Assembly (NCBI GenBank): GCA_039602395.1
Contig: JBCNJP010000003.1
Span: 15,037,167 to 15,101,166, forward strand
DNA: 64,000 nucleotides
Source: Deinandra increscens subsp. villosa
Lineage: Eukaryota; Streptophyta; Magnoliopsida; Asterales; Asteraceae
Direction: 5' to 3'
Position numbers and translations under genes: made by a program. Shown one piece after another: positions 24,076 to 35,190 of this stretch. Position 1 is the stretch's first letter. Each line of letters starts with the position of its first letter. Below the pieces are notes generated by a model, which was given only the letters and a program-made list of their open reading frames with translations, had not been told where the DNA came from and ran no database searches.

Positions 24076-25600
24076 TTAAGCAATTCGTTCTTTGTTCCTC
24101 TGTTCTTCCTCCTTGCACCTTCTTATGTCATCTTTCTCCTTGTCGGTATAATGAATCTTGTTCTTTGCTTCATGGTAGTAGAACTCGAGCAAATCCAAAT
24201 ATTTCACATATGCTAACCGTATCTCGTTTCCTTTACCAAAGCCATAACCCAAATCTCTACCAAGTTTGTTCCATGCTTTATCTTGGCATACAATTTTGTA
24301 CCCTCCTTCTTTTTGTACCGCCAAATAAAGATTAAGGATATCTATCCTACTTTCATCCAATAACGTTGGTGGAAATGACTTGTTCCTTAGGATTCTAAGG
24401 TAGTCTTTAACGAACCATTCCACCAAGTTCTCAAATTCCGTATGGAAGGAAAACTTATGTTTCATGAATAAATCATGAACTTTCAAAAGTTCCACAAAAT
24501 TGATACAACTATTAACATTCTGATCATTGATTAAAACAATAGGCTCACCAGTCAATGTAGTAGGCTCGTAGTTGATCTTGTTCCATATTCCTTGCCTTTC
24601 CAAATTATGTATCATGTGTGGTTCCATTTCTAGTAGAGATAGATATTCTTGAATCGCTTGTTTCTCTTTAACAAAGAAGTCTTCACGTCCTCCTTGTATC
24701 ACACCCGAATCTACATCATTCTCATCACCTCCTTCAACGATGATGTTAAGAGTCTCATCTTCTTGTTCTTGTTCACGGCCATCATACCATCCATGTAGAT
24801 ATGCTTCGAGTGCATCTCTCTCTCTCGTTCATACTCCATATTTTCGGTAAACTTCTCGAAATACCTTTCCAAATAGGCTTCTTCGATATCCACCAAGGCA
24901 CCCATGTTAATGGGTTCTTCATACTTCATCTTCCTTTTTATCATTCGTTCGATGTAACAACGTTCTCCATCGAATAAAACCTCCAAACCTTGATGTGTTA
25001 ATTGATCCAAACTAAGGGAATTCTTCATGTGTTTGGGTACATAATACACACACTGTATCGTGCGAATAGAATTTTCCACGACCTCTTTATTTCACCGATT
25101 CCATGTATGAAAATGAAATCGTTCGCCCCTTCAATTGTATGCACTCCAAATGTTCTCTTAAATCTAGTGAACATCGATTTATTACCGCACATGTGGTGTT
25201 TCAACCAAGTGTCTACGTACCACATCTCATTCCAAGGACCCCCATCGGTCCCATGCACCAAAAACTCCACTTCTTTGACTGATTTGGGTAAATTCAAAAA
25301 CTTACATGGACAAATTAACGCGCAATGCCCGACGTCATCACATACTTAACAAGTAGCCACTTCCTTCTGAACTTTCTGACTTCTCCTTGCCCGAAAACCC
25401 TTCTTTCTAAAACCCCTTGCCCGTCTGCCCTTGGTTCCACTCTGCCCCTCATCCACCATCACCGACTTGCCCTTACCCGCAACTTCGTTTTGCAGATTCA
25501 ATTTCGAAAAACCCACTGTCACCCCCTTGCCTCTTGCATTGGTCTGGTCAACATGGTTACTACTTCTCGAATTAAACTTCACACGAGGAATCACACCCCT
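24076..25600 (-). pseudogene. gag-like zinc knuckle + Copia-type protease + ARID-domain polyprotein
   Basis: Reading 5' to 3' on the minus strand, a basic Gly/Lys/Arg-rich region (25346-25594) leads to a CX2CX4HX4C knuckle (25310-25351). A TAA stop sits inside the knuckle. A protease-like segment follows: WYVDTWLKHHMCG (about 25190-25230), where the family has D-S/T-G, so the catalytic Gly is Trp here, and then YVPKHMKNSLSLDQL, matching the protease C-terminal part. After an unrecognised linker comes an ARID/BRIGHT domain at 24175-24396 (residues 103-176 of the last open segment), with the LY..V...GG....V.....W and YVKYLDLLEFYY core. Frame changes near 25085 and 24775 separate the open segments. 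An ARID domain binds DNA in host chromatin proteins; its role in this element is unknown. Both pro and ARID look decayed but recognisable. Confidence 0.85.
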
Positions 25601-25705
25601 AACTCTGCAATCGATGATGATGATGGAGACTGATCTGTCTCCCCGCTGGAGACTGACTTCGAACGCCTGAACACTGCCCTATTTGCCCTCTAGGGATCGC
25701 CCCTT

Positions 25706-25717
25706 GCTCTGATGCCA
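25706..25717 (-). other. primer binding site of ARID element
   Basis: On the minus strand TGGCATCAGAGC lies one base after the 5' LTR end. It differs at one base from TGGTATCAGAGC, the standard plant initiator-tRNA-Met primer site. Confidence 0.9.
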
Positions 25718-25718
25718 C

Positions 25719-26147
25719 TGCTAAACCTTCACTGATCATCAATCTACTCAGCCCTCTTCATGCGCTCCTTTAATTTCGATAACATGATGAAACTGGAATG
25801 AAATTTGTGATACGTATTTTGTGTCTGTGTGCGTATAAGAAACTGAATTTCTATTATGAACGTGATAAAAATACAATTCTGAAATCCAGCCCCTATTTAT
25901 ATGACTGCCCTACTAACGGTTTTACTAACACCGTTAGTAGTTAATACCCTAACCGACATAACTGTCTTACAGTCCCTAACAGAAGCTGCCTATCCAAACA
26001 TTCAAAGTAATGTTTCGGACCTTATTCTAACGGGTTGGGTTCCCATTTGAATACAACCCAATGATCTTGACCTCCGGCCCATAAATATAATATTTGACCC
26101 ATTAGACACTTAACATAATAAACAAAAGACTAAACGATTTACCAACA
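25719..26147 (-). repeat. 5' LTR of ARID element
   Basis: 429 bp, direct repeat of 23374-23817, adjacent to the primer site. It ends (plus strand) in ACCAACA, followed by the TCTTG duplication. Confidence 0.95.
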
Positions 26148-26152
26148 TCTTG

Positions 26153-26893
26153 TCTCAATCGCACTTGAGGAATAGGCCAGCGGTATCCCACCGCCTCCCA
26201 TTTCCACCTAACTCTCCTTCCGCTCAACGACCATAGGCTCCAACGCGTCGAGTCTACATCGTAGCAACGCAAAATGTTCACTTCCTCATCTAGGCGCCTA
26301 AAAGAAACCCATCGGCAAGCAAGCCCTTATTGAACAACTGGTGCATTTTAGTATATATGCTATACAAACTGGAACAAAAAAGAATAAAGAAGAAAGTAGG
26401 TTCAATATTTTCTCTAGGTATTAGTTCAACAATGAACTAACTTCTTAGGAGTTAGCTAAGTTGAAAGAATTACGAAGATCATATTACCCAAGTCAATGAA
26501 AAGATTAAAAAAGTTAAAACGAACAAATGAAGATCAATAAAAAGTAGTAGATAATTAATAACAAGATTAGTATAAGTATTATTTAGATTAAAATAATTAT
26601 GTCATAAATAAACGTATTTATATTAGTCTCTTTTTTTTACCTCCTCTCAGGCTATCACAAAACAAATAAGAATGGAGGGCAGTCAAGTCAAGTAAAGTCA
26701 TATGGGAATTAAAAAACAAGGAGATTGTCAAAAAAATATATATAGAGAGAGTGGTGGTTGATAAATAATGATTTTGAATGACCATCAATTTAGAATATAT
26801 TTGTGGTCAATGAAAGCAACCTAGCTTCCTGTAAGCTTCATAGGATAGGATGCTGGTTAATTTCTCTTTCAATTAGCTAGAAGATTACGTACA
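26153..26893. other. flank of ARID element and hydrolase upstream region
   Basis: The first 180 bp continue the GC-richer sequence split by the LTR element. The rest is AT-rich and should contain upstream control sequences of the hydrolase. No gene seen. Confidence 0.5.
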
Positions 26894-26905
26894 CTATATA
26901 TATCC
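26894..26905 (+). promoter_or_regulatory. TATA box of alpha/beta-hydrolase gene
   Basis: CTATATATATCC lies about 140 bp before the chosen start codon. Transcription would begin around 26925-26935, so the ATG at 26919 is probably not transcribed. This supports the start at 27036. Confidence 0.6.
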
Positions 26906-27035
26906 GAAGCCACAAATCATGTATCTCTATCTATATATCCTATCATTCATTCTTTCTATCTTTCTCAATACCAGCTTGTTCTGTTCACATACAAAGTTCA
27001 CTTATATTTTTCTTAGTCTCATCATTGCATCAACA

Positions 27036-28582
27036 ATGTCGGATGGGAAAAAAAGCTTTTCGTCGCATGCCAGGAAATACAAATTGGATTATTCCTCCTC
27101 CGGTGAGTTTGTTTTGTCAGTTAATTTCATCTTTGAAAGCTTATAAGTAAAGATGATAGATGATGATCTTAAACAATATATAATTATGTCAAATGTCTTG
27201 CGTTCCAGGAGTTTTGAAGATATTACTCCTAGTTTTGTTTGCGGAGTTTTGTGCATGGGCTTATCAAACAACTCTTCCACCACCTCCCACAAAGTTGGGA
27301 TCTTTGACCTCCCCAAGGATAATACTTCGTGATGGAAGACATTTATCATATAAAGAATCAGGTGTTAAAAAAGATGAAGCGAAATCTAAAATAATATACG
27401 TCCACTGCTTCGACTGTAGCAAGTACCAGAATCCTTTTGAATTTTCAGCCTCACCGGTATGTCTTCTGTCATTCCTCGATCTAGCTAATTCATTTTCCGT
27501 AGTGTATGAGTAAGTAAATAATTGATCACGATAATTCCTGCAGGCTGTTATTGAAGAACTAGGAGTGTATATCGTTGCATTAGATCGGCCTGGTTATGGA
27601 GAAAGTGACCCGGACCCCAAGCGAACTGTAAAAAGCTTAGCATTGGATATCGAGGAGCTTGCCGATGAGTTGAATCTTGGAGAAAAATTCTATGTGGCTG
27701 GTTACTCTATGGGTGGTGAAGTCATATGGTCTTGCCTAAAATATATCCCTCATAGGTATGCTTATATATAAAACTTGATAGGCTTATATATTTTGAAGCA
27801 TCATTAATTACAAAAAATAACGGTTTTATATTTCCTTATAAAACAGGCTTCAAGGGGCGATTCTTATTTCTCCTGCAGTCAATTACTGGTGGCATAACCT
27901 ACCTTCTATCTTAACCAGCGAAGCATATTCTCGACAGCTTCAACAGGATCAATGGTCTTTGCGAGTAGCTCACTACCTACCATGGCTCACCTACTGGTGG
28001 AACACTCAATCATGGTTTCCTGGTTTTTCTGTTATTACCCAAAACCCTGCTGTTTTTTCTCCCGCGGATGTGGAAGTTGTAGCAAAGCTAAATGCCATGA
28101 TAACAGATCCAAATCAGGTACCATCTCTTGAGCACCTCACTGAATATGGTCTCAAAAATCACATATGATAAGACCATTTCTAATATCAATGAGTGATCAG
28201 TACACTAAATTTTATTCAAATAAATTATATTTATTTATATACTTATATAGTCCTCGTCTTTTGTGTTATGAAGGTGAAGTTGATGCAAACACAACCGAGG
28301 CTACAAGGAGAATTCGAGTCTATCCATCGTGACATGAATATTGGATGGGGTAAGTGGGAATTCGATCCGCTCGATCTTGAAAACCCATTTCAGAATAGTA
28401 ATGGATCCGTTCACTTATGGATGGGTGATGAGGATAGGATTGTGCCTGTGTCACTACAACGTTATATAGCCCAACAACTTGGATGGATTAAGTATCATGA
28501 GATTGTTGGTGGAGGTCATACGTTTGCCTTTGCGGATGATATGGGTGGTGATATTCTTCAAGCGCTTCTTTTGGCTAACTAA
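27036..28582 (+). CDS. alpha/beta-hydrolase superfamily protein, 5 exons
   Basis: Exons are 27036-27102, 27209-27456, 27544-27755, 27847-28117 and 28274-28582, all with GT-AG borders. They sum to 1107 nt, giving 368 residues, normal for this plant family. The start (CAACAATGTC) precedes MSDGKKSFSSHARKYK. A hydrophobic segment at residues 24-41 suggests membrane anchoring or a signal anchor. The nucleophile elbow is GYSMGG with Ser160, the acid Asp320 in GDEDRIVP, and the base His348 in GGGHTFAF. The residue after the oxyanion His is Cys (HCFD, 88-91) where relatives usually have HGF. The last intron could also end six bases later (28280), removing two residues. Substrate is unknown; esterase/lipase/thioesterase-like by family. 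Sequence after the stop recurs at 22811 and 34044. Confidence 0.9.
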
Positions 28583-29158
28583 TAGGTTTAGTATAAAGCA
28601 TTCAGGAAGCTAAGTTCCTTTTGTTAATTAGTGGGTTGTTAAATTTATTATTTTTTGTTCTCAAACGATGTATAATCATTTATATTCTTTTATTATTTGT
28701 ATCTAAAAATATGTTATATTCGTATACGTTTACATTAAAAAATAGCGACTCGTATATAACAATATTTATATTACACAATAACTTTTAACTCAAGTGATAA
28801 TAGGAAAAATGAAACCGTATAATAAGATGATATTTGTTAAAACATTCTCTTATTGTACGTTTTTACAGAGGATTTATAAAAAAAAAACTTTTTTCTTTCT
28901 TTTACGAATGGCCTAATAAAGAAACAAAAATTCACGACTTTATTCTTTTTCTTATTTTGTTGTACATGCAAGTCCATTTGATCGCACCACATTTGATCCA
29001 AATAGGCCGTTTCATGACTATTCTTTAATTGATACTAGCTTGTGTCTGTTCAGAAGAACCCCATGTACATTTTTGGAACTTTTTCAAAAAATAGTGTTTT
29101 CTTAATTTTTTATTTACAAAAATGGTGTCAAAAAATTAATGTTTTCACAAAAGGTGAA
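28583..29158 (+). other. hydrolase 3' flank, multiply copied in the window
   Basis: The 3' UTR should lie here. 28617-28868 recurs at 22811-23057, and 28909-29082 recurs at 34044-34225. No other gene is seen. Confidence 0.6.
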
Positions 29159-29270
29159 AACGTGATTTGAGATCACGATTTGCAGGTTTCATGAGGGGAA
29201 AGCTAGGTTCGGGACTCTACTAAGCTGATGTAAAGACCAAAGCGTGATCTTAGATCACGTTTTGCAGAAA
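29159..29270. repeat. pair of CGTGATCT-AGATCACG palindromes
   Basis: CGTGATTTGAGATCACG (about 29160-29176) and CGTGATCTTAGATCACG (about 29243-29259) are each followed by a WTTTGCAG sequence. The second is a perfect 8-bp inverted repeat around one base. Confidence 0.8.
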
Positions 29271-29606
29271 CTGTGGGGCCACATGTGAAATATCACCTAC
29301 AATACCACTTACTTTAAACCACTATTATATAAATGCTAATACCACCCGGTTTTATCTACCTAACATATAAATATATTCTTTAATATTTTATATGTAACAT
29401 GTAATATAGAAAAATATGATTTATATATATATTTAAATATTTTATATACCAAATGTATAATTTTTAAATATTTGAATCATGATTTATATTAATCATACTA
29501 TTATATAAAAGAAAAAGATTTTTGACACATGGTATTTCCACATTCAAACGCACAACTATTTTCCCTCCCAAATCATATCTTCTTATTTTTAGTTTTTTTA
29601 TTTGTA

Positions 29607-30607
29607 CTAGGATAGAACCCGTATGTTATACGGGTTAAATCATTTTTTTTTGGTAAAGGGTTATACGGGTTAAATCATTTGAAAATATATATAAATGATA
29701 ATTCATGCATACTCATTTTATTACCCAAATAACGTATTACATTACATTTAATAAAGTTATAATTCATAATATGGTATTGGTGACTTTATCTTCTTCATAA
29801 AAAAATATTTAGATCATGTCTCTACTTGTATATTTGGAAAAAATACAACATAAACATGATCATCTTTAAAAATGGTTGTTAGAAAAACAATCCAACCTTG
29901 AATAGCGACTAACACTAACTTATGATTTGACAAACTTGAGAATTTAAGTCTCGATAGAAAGTTAGGTGAGTATAAAATTTCATCAAAATTATAGTGAACT
30001 TTTTATAATTGTTGAGTATAAAATCTAAAGTATAATTAGAATATTATAATGTTAAATCAATAAAAAAAATTATCTTGGTATATATTAGATAACGTACAAT
30101 TGTATTAGTTATGATGTTTAAAATTTTCAATTTTAATGAACATGGATCATTTGATATGATAGAAAAACTATTTAATATTGGATATTATGAACATGAATTT
30201 TATTGTTTACGGATTTCTCTATAAATAGTATCATCCACAATGTTTATTAGATTTGTAAAACAATATTAGTTATTCATTAGTTATAATATTAAATATGATT
30301 TGCTCAATTATATTTGAAAAACACGGTAAATAAATGTCTATTGGTATTTTATAAATTTTTTAAATATTTATCAAATGAAAATAATAATAGTTAAAAAAAT
30401 TTTTTTAATCAAAATTAGATGTAAATTGATATATGATTGTCATAATTCCATAAATATAATTAAATAAAAATATATCATGATTATAAGGGATATAATTTCC
30501 TAAAAAAGAATTCATTAGGGATTAGATTTGGGAGGGAAAAATTGTGTGAGAATGATTCTAGTGTTGACAAGTGTCAACAATTGTAATTGTTTATTAGAGT
30601 AGGAGGA
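29607..30607 (-). mobile_element. non-autonomous Helitron, copy 2 (1001 bp), nested
   Basis: Reverse-complement relative of 1327-2262. On the minus strand it starts TCCTCCTACTC after an A and ends with the hairpin ACCCGTATAACATACGGGT, then TCTATCCTAG before a T. It lies inside the outer Helitron with no extra duplicated bases at the ends, as expected of Helitrons. Confidence 0.75.
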
Positions 30608-30801
30608 TATGCATGACAATAAATAAAAGATATTTATGGCAATAAATAAAAAATTATTATTGTAAGGATAATCATCACCTTAATTAGTATTTGTATTTCC
30701 ATAACAATAAATAAAAGATATTTATTATATGGATAATCACTATATAATTAATTAATTAATTATTTGAAGAAAAAATAATTTTTTATTGAAACAAAAGTTT
30801 T

Positions 30802-30803
<2 letters not shown>

Positions 30804-30843
<40 letters not shown>
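30804..30843. repeat. (AT)20 microsatellite
   Basis: About twenty uninterrupted AT dinucleotides. Confidence 0.97.
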
Positions 30844-30846
<3 letters not shown>

Positions 30847-31955
30847 TTTATAATTATTTTCACCTAAATTATTTAATAACAAATTATTTAATTACTAAAT
30901 TACAGTTTGAATTAAAAATTAATTATGCCTACAACTCTTTTAAACCGAGTCCGTGTAAAACACGGGTCTCAAAAACTTGGTTAAATAAAATTATACATAA
31001 TTCAATTACAGTGTCTATACTCTATTACCATTATGAATTTTTTTAAAACCCCAGCCATGCGATACATATTTTTTAAATCTGAATCGTGCGATGCACATGA
31101 TATAAAAACTAAATGATCCCTCCCAAATAATCCCCTTTTATTTTTCTTAAAAAATAAAACTAATTATTTTTTACTTATAAAAAAGTTTAAACAAAATAAA
31201 CATTAATATGAAAATTTAGTATTTAGATAATTACTAACATTAACATAAAAACATCTAAAATTTACAAATTAGTAAATACTGATTTATATACTACATTTAA
31301 CGTTTGGTTTGTTTGCACCGAATTCGTTCGTTTTCTTTATAATCTATAAAACTATATGAACCGAATAAAGTATTGTATTATATAGTACCTAAATGTATCA
31401 AAATATTATGCAAGTTTTTTATTTGCACCAATTTTATTTGTTTTCTTTATAATCTACAAAACTATATGAAGTGAATAAAGTGTTAAATGGTACCTAAAGG
31501 TATCAAACTATGATGTTGGGTGATAATTGATGTGCCTCTTAAAGGTATCAAATTATCATGTTGGGTGACAATTGATGCGCCTCCTATCGGTGTATATCTA
31601 ATCAGATATCAGATGTGATAATTAACAATTGATTAGCCGGATGTTGTGACTAATCGTAAAATATTAGCATGTTTATATAATTTGTTTGAATTGGAGGCTT
31701 TATGTTATTTTAAGTTGATAGATTAATTAGTATTTGAGTGGTTAAAGAGACATTATTTTCTCTAAGTTTTTGTTTGATACTTTATTTTCTCTCTAAGTTT
31801 TATTTTTATAAATATACACCGAGATGTTATTGTATATTCAGTTTAACAGTTTCTCCTTTATACAAATTTCATAATTCAGTTAAATTTTTTGAGCTTCAAT
31901 ATAATTATTAATTTTTTAAACCAAAGTCGTGCAATGCACGGGGTATAAAAACTAG

Positions 31956-32459
31956 TTATATATATTTAAATATTTTCTATACCAAATGTATATTTTTTAA
32001 ATATTTAAATAACATATCTATATATATATATATATATTTCAAATACAATCTAAGTAAAAAGTTATTCTATGTTGAAAAAGTATTATTATCCGAGAATAAC
32101 CACCAAATCAATATGAATAAAAAGAGTGATGCAGAATTGTCAACATTAAACCACCCAGTCAATATGTATAAAGGCTGTGATTTTAGCTTGAAATAACTAC
32201 ATAATGTACACTCTTTGCAGTTAATACGGTCCAAAATCAAATAGCGGTCGAGGATCGCATTATGAGATATCAGTTATCACAGTGGTATAGCGGTTATTTA
32301 AATATTTATAGATAAGTATATATTTATGTATATATAAAATATAAAACACCAAAATATTAATATAAAAGAAACATAAAACACCAAAATATTAATAGTAATG
32401 TATATTAAGCATAAAACATTAAAAAATGGTAGATATTTGAATCATAATCTAAGATTAAG
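31956..32459. other. AT-rich spacer
   Basis: No gene seen between the Helitron end and the hAT relic; an alternating AT tract is at about 32015-32036. Confidence 0.6.
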
Positions 32460-34043
<1,584 letters not shown>

Positions 34044-34065
<22 letters not shown>

Positions 34066-34225
34066 AAGAACAAAAATTCACGTCTTTTTTACTTTTTTGT
34101 TGTACAAGTACATTTGATCGCACCACATTTGATCCAAATACACCATTCCACAACTACTCTTTAATCGATACTAGCTTGTGTCTAGTCAGAAGAACCCCAT
34201 GTATTTTTTCAGAATTTTTTTCAGT
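34044..34225 (+). repeat. second copy of hydrolase 3' flanking sequence
   Basis: It aligns with 28909-29082, sharing GATCGCACCACATTTGATCC and GATACTAGCTTGTGTCT. It abuts the truncated end of the hAT relic. Confidence 0.85.
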
Positions 34226-34423
34226 AATTCACGTCATCATACGGGTAGTAGTATATCTGCGTGTGGTGTATATGAAATATAGAAATATTGATGACACATT
34301 TTGTACGTAAGCTTTTAAATTCATAAAACTTGATTAACTTATGACTACTATTTCACCACATAACACGAGCAAATGCACCCATCATGGAGCAATATAGCAG
34401 TGGTAAGTTAAGTGATGGTCGTT

Positions 34424-34690
34424 CAAACATGTATCTATCTGAATTCTATGAAGTGACAAAGTATTACTAACCCCCAATCCTAACCAATACCTCCAGGCAG
34501 TAGTTTGCGTGAAATCCGTTTTTGTTTACATAGACATAAAACTCATGAACGTATTACTTTGCATGTGGTGCGAGTCACCGTTAGGATCATGCATCGTCCT
34601 CCAGTCGGGTGTCACTCGTCCGACTGATAAGTTTTCAACTTCTCAAATGGTCTATAATACTCAAAGCACGTTTGTCCAAAAAGGTTAATA
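34424..34690 (+). repeat. dispersed repeat, copy B, cut by the assembly gap
   Basis: Direct-orientation relative of 19468-19748. It runs to the last known base before the N stretch, so its right end is unknown. The hairpin at 34625-34645 has pairing-preserving changes relative to copy A. Confidence 0.8.
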
Positions 34691-35190
34691 NNNNNNNNNN
34701 NNNNNNNNNNNNNNNNNNNNNNNNNNNNNNNNNNNNNNNNNNNNNNNNNNNNNNNNNNNNNNNNNNNNNNNNNNNNNNNNNNNNNNNNNNNNNNNNNNNN
34801 NNNNNNNNNNNNNNNNNNNNNNNNNNNNNNNNNNNNNNNNNNNNNNNNNNNNNNNNNNNNNNNNNNNNNNNNNNNNNNNNNNNNNNNNNNNNNNNNNNNN
34901 NNNNNNNNNNNNNNNNNNNNNNNNNNNNNNNNNNNNNNNNNNNNNNNNNNNNNNNNNNNNNNNNNNNNNNNNNNNNNNNNNNNNNNNNNNNNNNNNNNNN
35001 NNNNNNNNNNNNNNNNNNNNNNNNNNNNNNNNNNNNNNNNNNNNNNNNNNNNNNNNNNNNNNNNNNNNNNNNNNNNNNNNNNNNNNNNNNNNNNNNNNNN
35101 NNNNNNNNNNNNNNNNNNNNNNNNNNNNNNNNNNNNNNNNNNNNNNNNNNNNNNNNNNNNNNNNNNNNNNNNNNNNNNNNNNNNNNNNNN
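34691..35190. other. assembly gap, 500 N
   Basis: Exactly 500 N, usually a placeholder of unknown true size. It removes the 3' end of the Copia element to its right, including its RNase H end and 3' LTR. Confidence 0.99.

Larger units (their letters stand above)
23374..26147 (-). mobile_element. complete non-autonomous LTR retrotransposon carrying gag-protease-ARID
   Basis: All structural landmarks are present. The 5-bp target-site duplication TCTTG lies at 23369-23373 and 26148-26152. LTRs are TG...CA on the minus strand: 5' LTR 25719-26147 (429 bp) and 3' LTR 23374-23817 (444 bp). The PBS is complementary to initiator tRNA-Met and sits one base inside the 5' LTR. A G-rich polypurine tract borders the 3' LTR. 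The 1.9-kb interior encodes a zinc knuckle, a Copia-like protease and an ARID domain, with no integrase, RT or RNase H. About 19 substitutions separate the LTRs plus indels, roughly 4-5%, so insertion is not very recent. Mobilisation would need enzymes in trans. Confidence 0.93.
29493..31955 (+). mobile_element. Helitron, outer element (2463 bp)
   Basis: It starts TCATACTATTATATAAAAG after an A and ends CTAG (31952-31955) before a T. A hairpin GTGCAATGCAC (about 31929-31939) precedes the end by about 12 bases. There is no Rep-helicase, so it is non-autonomous. It contains the nested copy at 29607-30607, an (AT)n tract, and further internal 3'-end-like hairpins. Confidence 0.6.

Noticed and set aside
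26153..26330. Ribosomal RNA fragment
   Set aside because: The GC-richer sequence looked rRNA-like at first, but I could not match any conserved rRNA block.
26919..27035. Upstream in-frame-looking Met start for the hydrolase (MYLYLYIL...)
   Set aside because: It lies only about 15-25 bp after the TATA box and so is probably not in the transcript; the ATG at 27036 has better context and family-like sequence.
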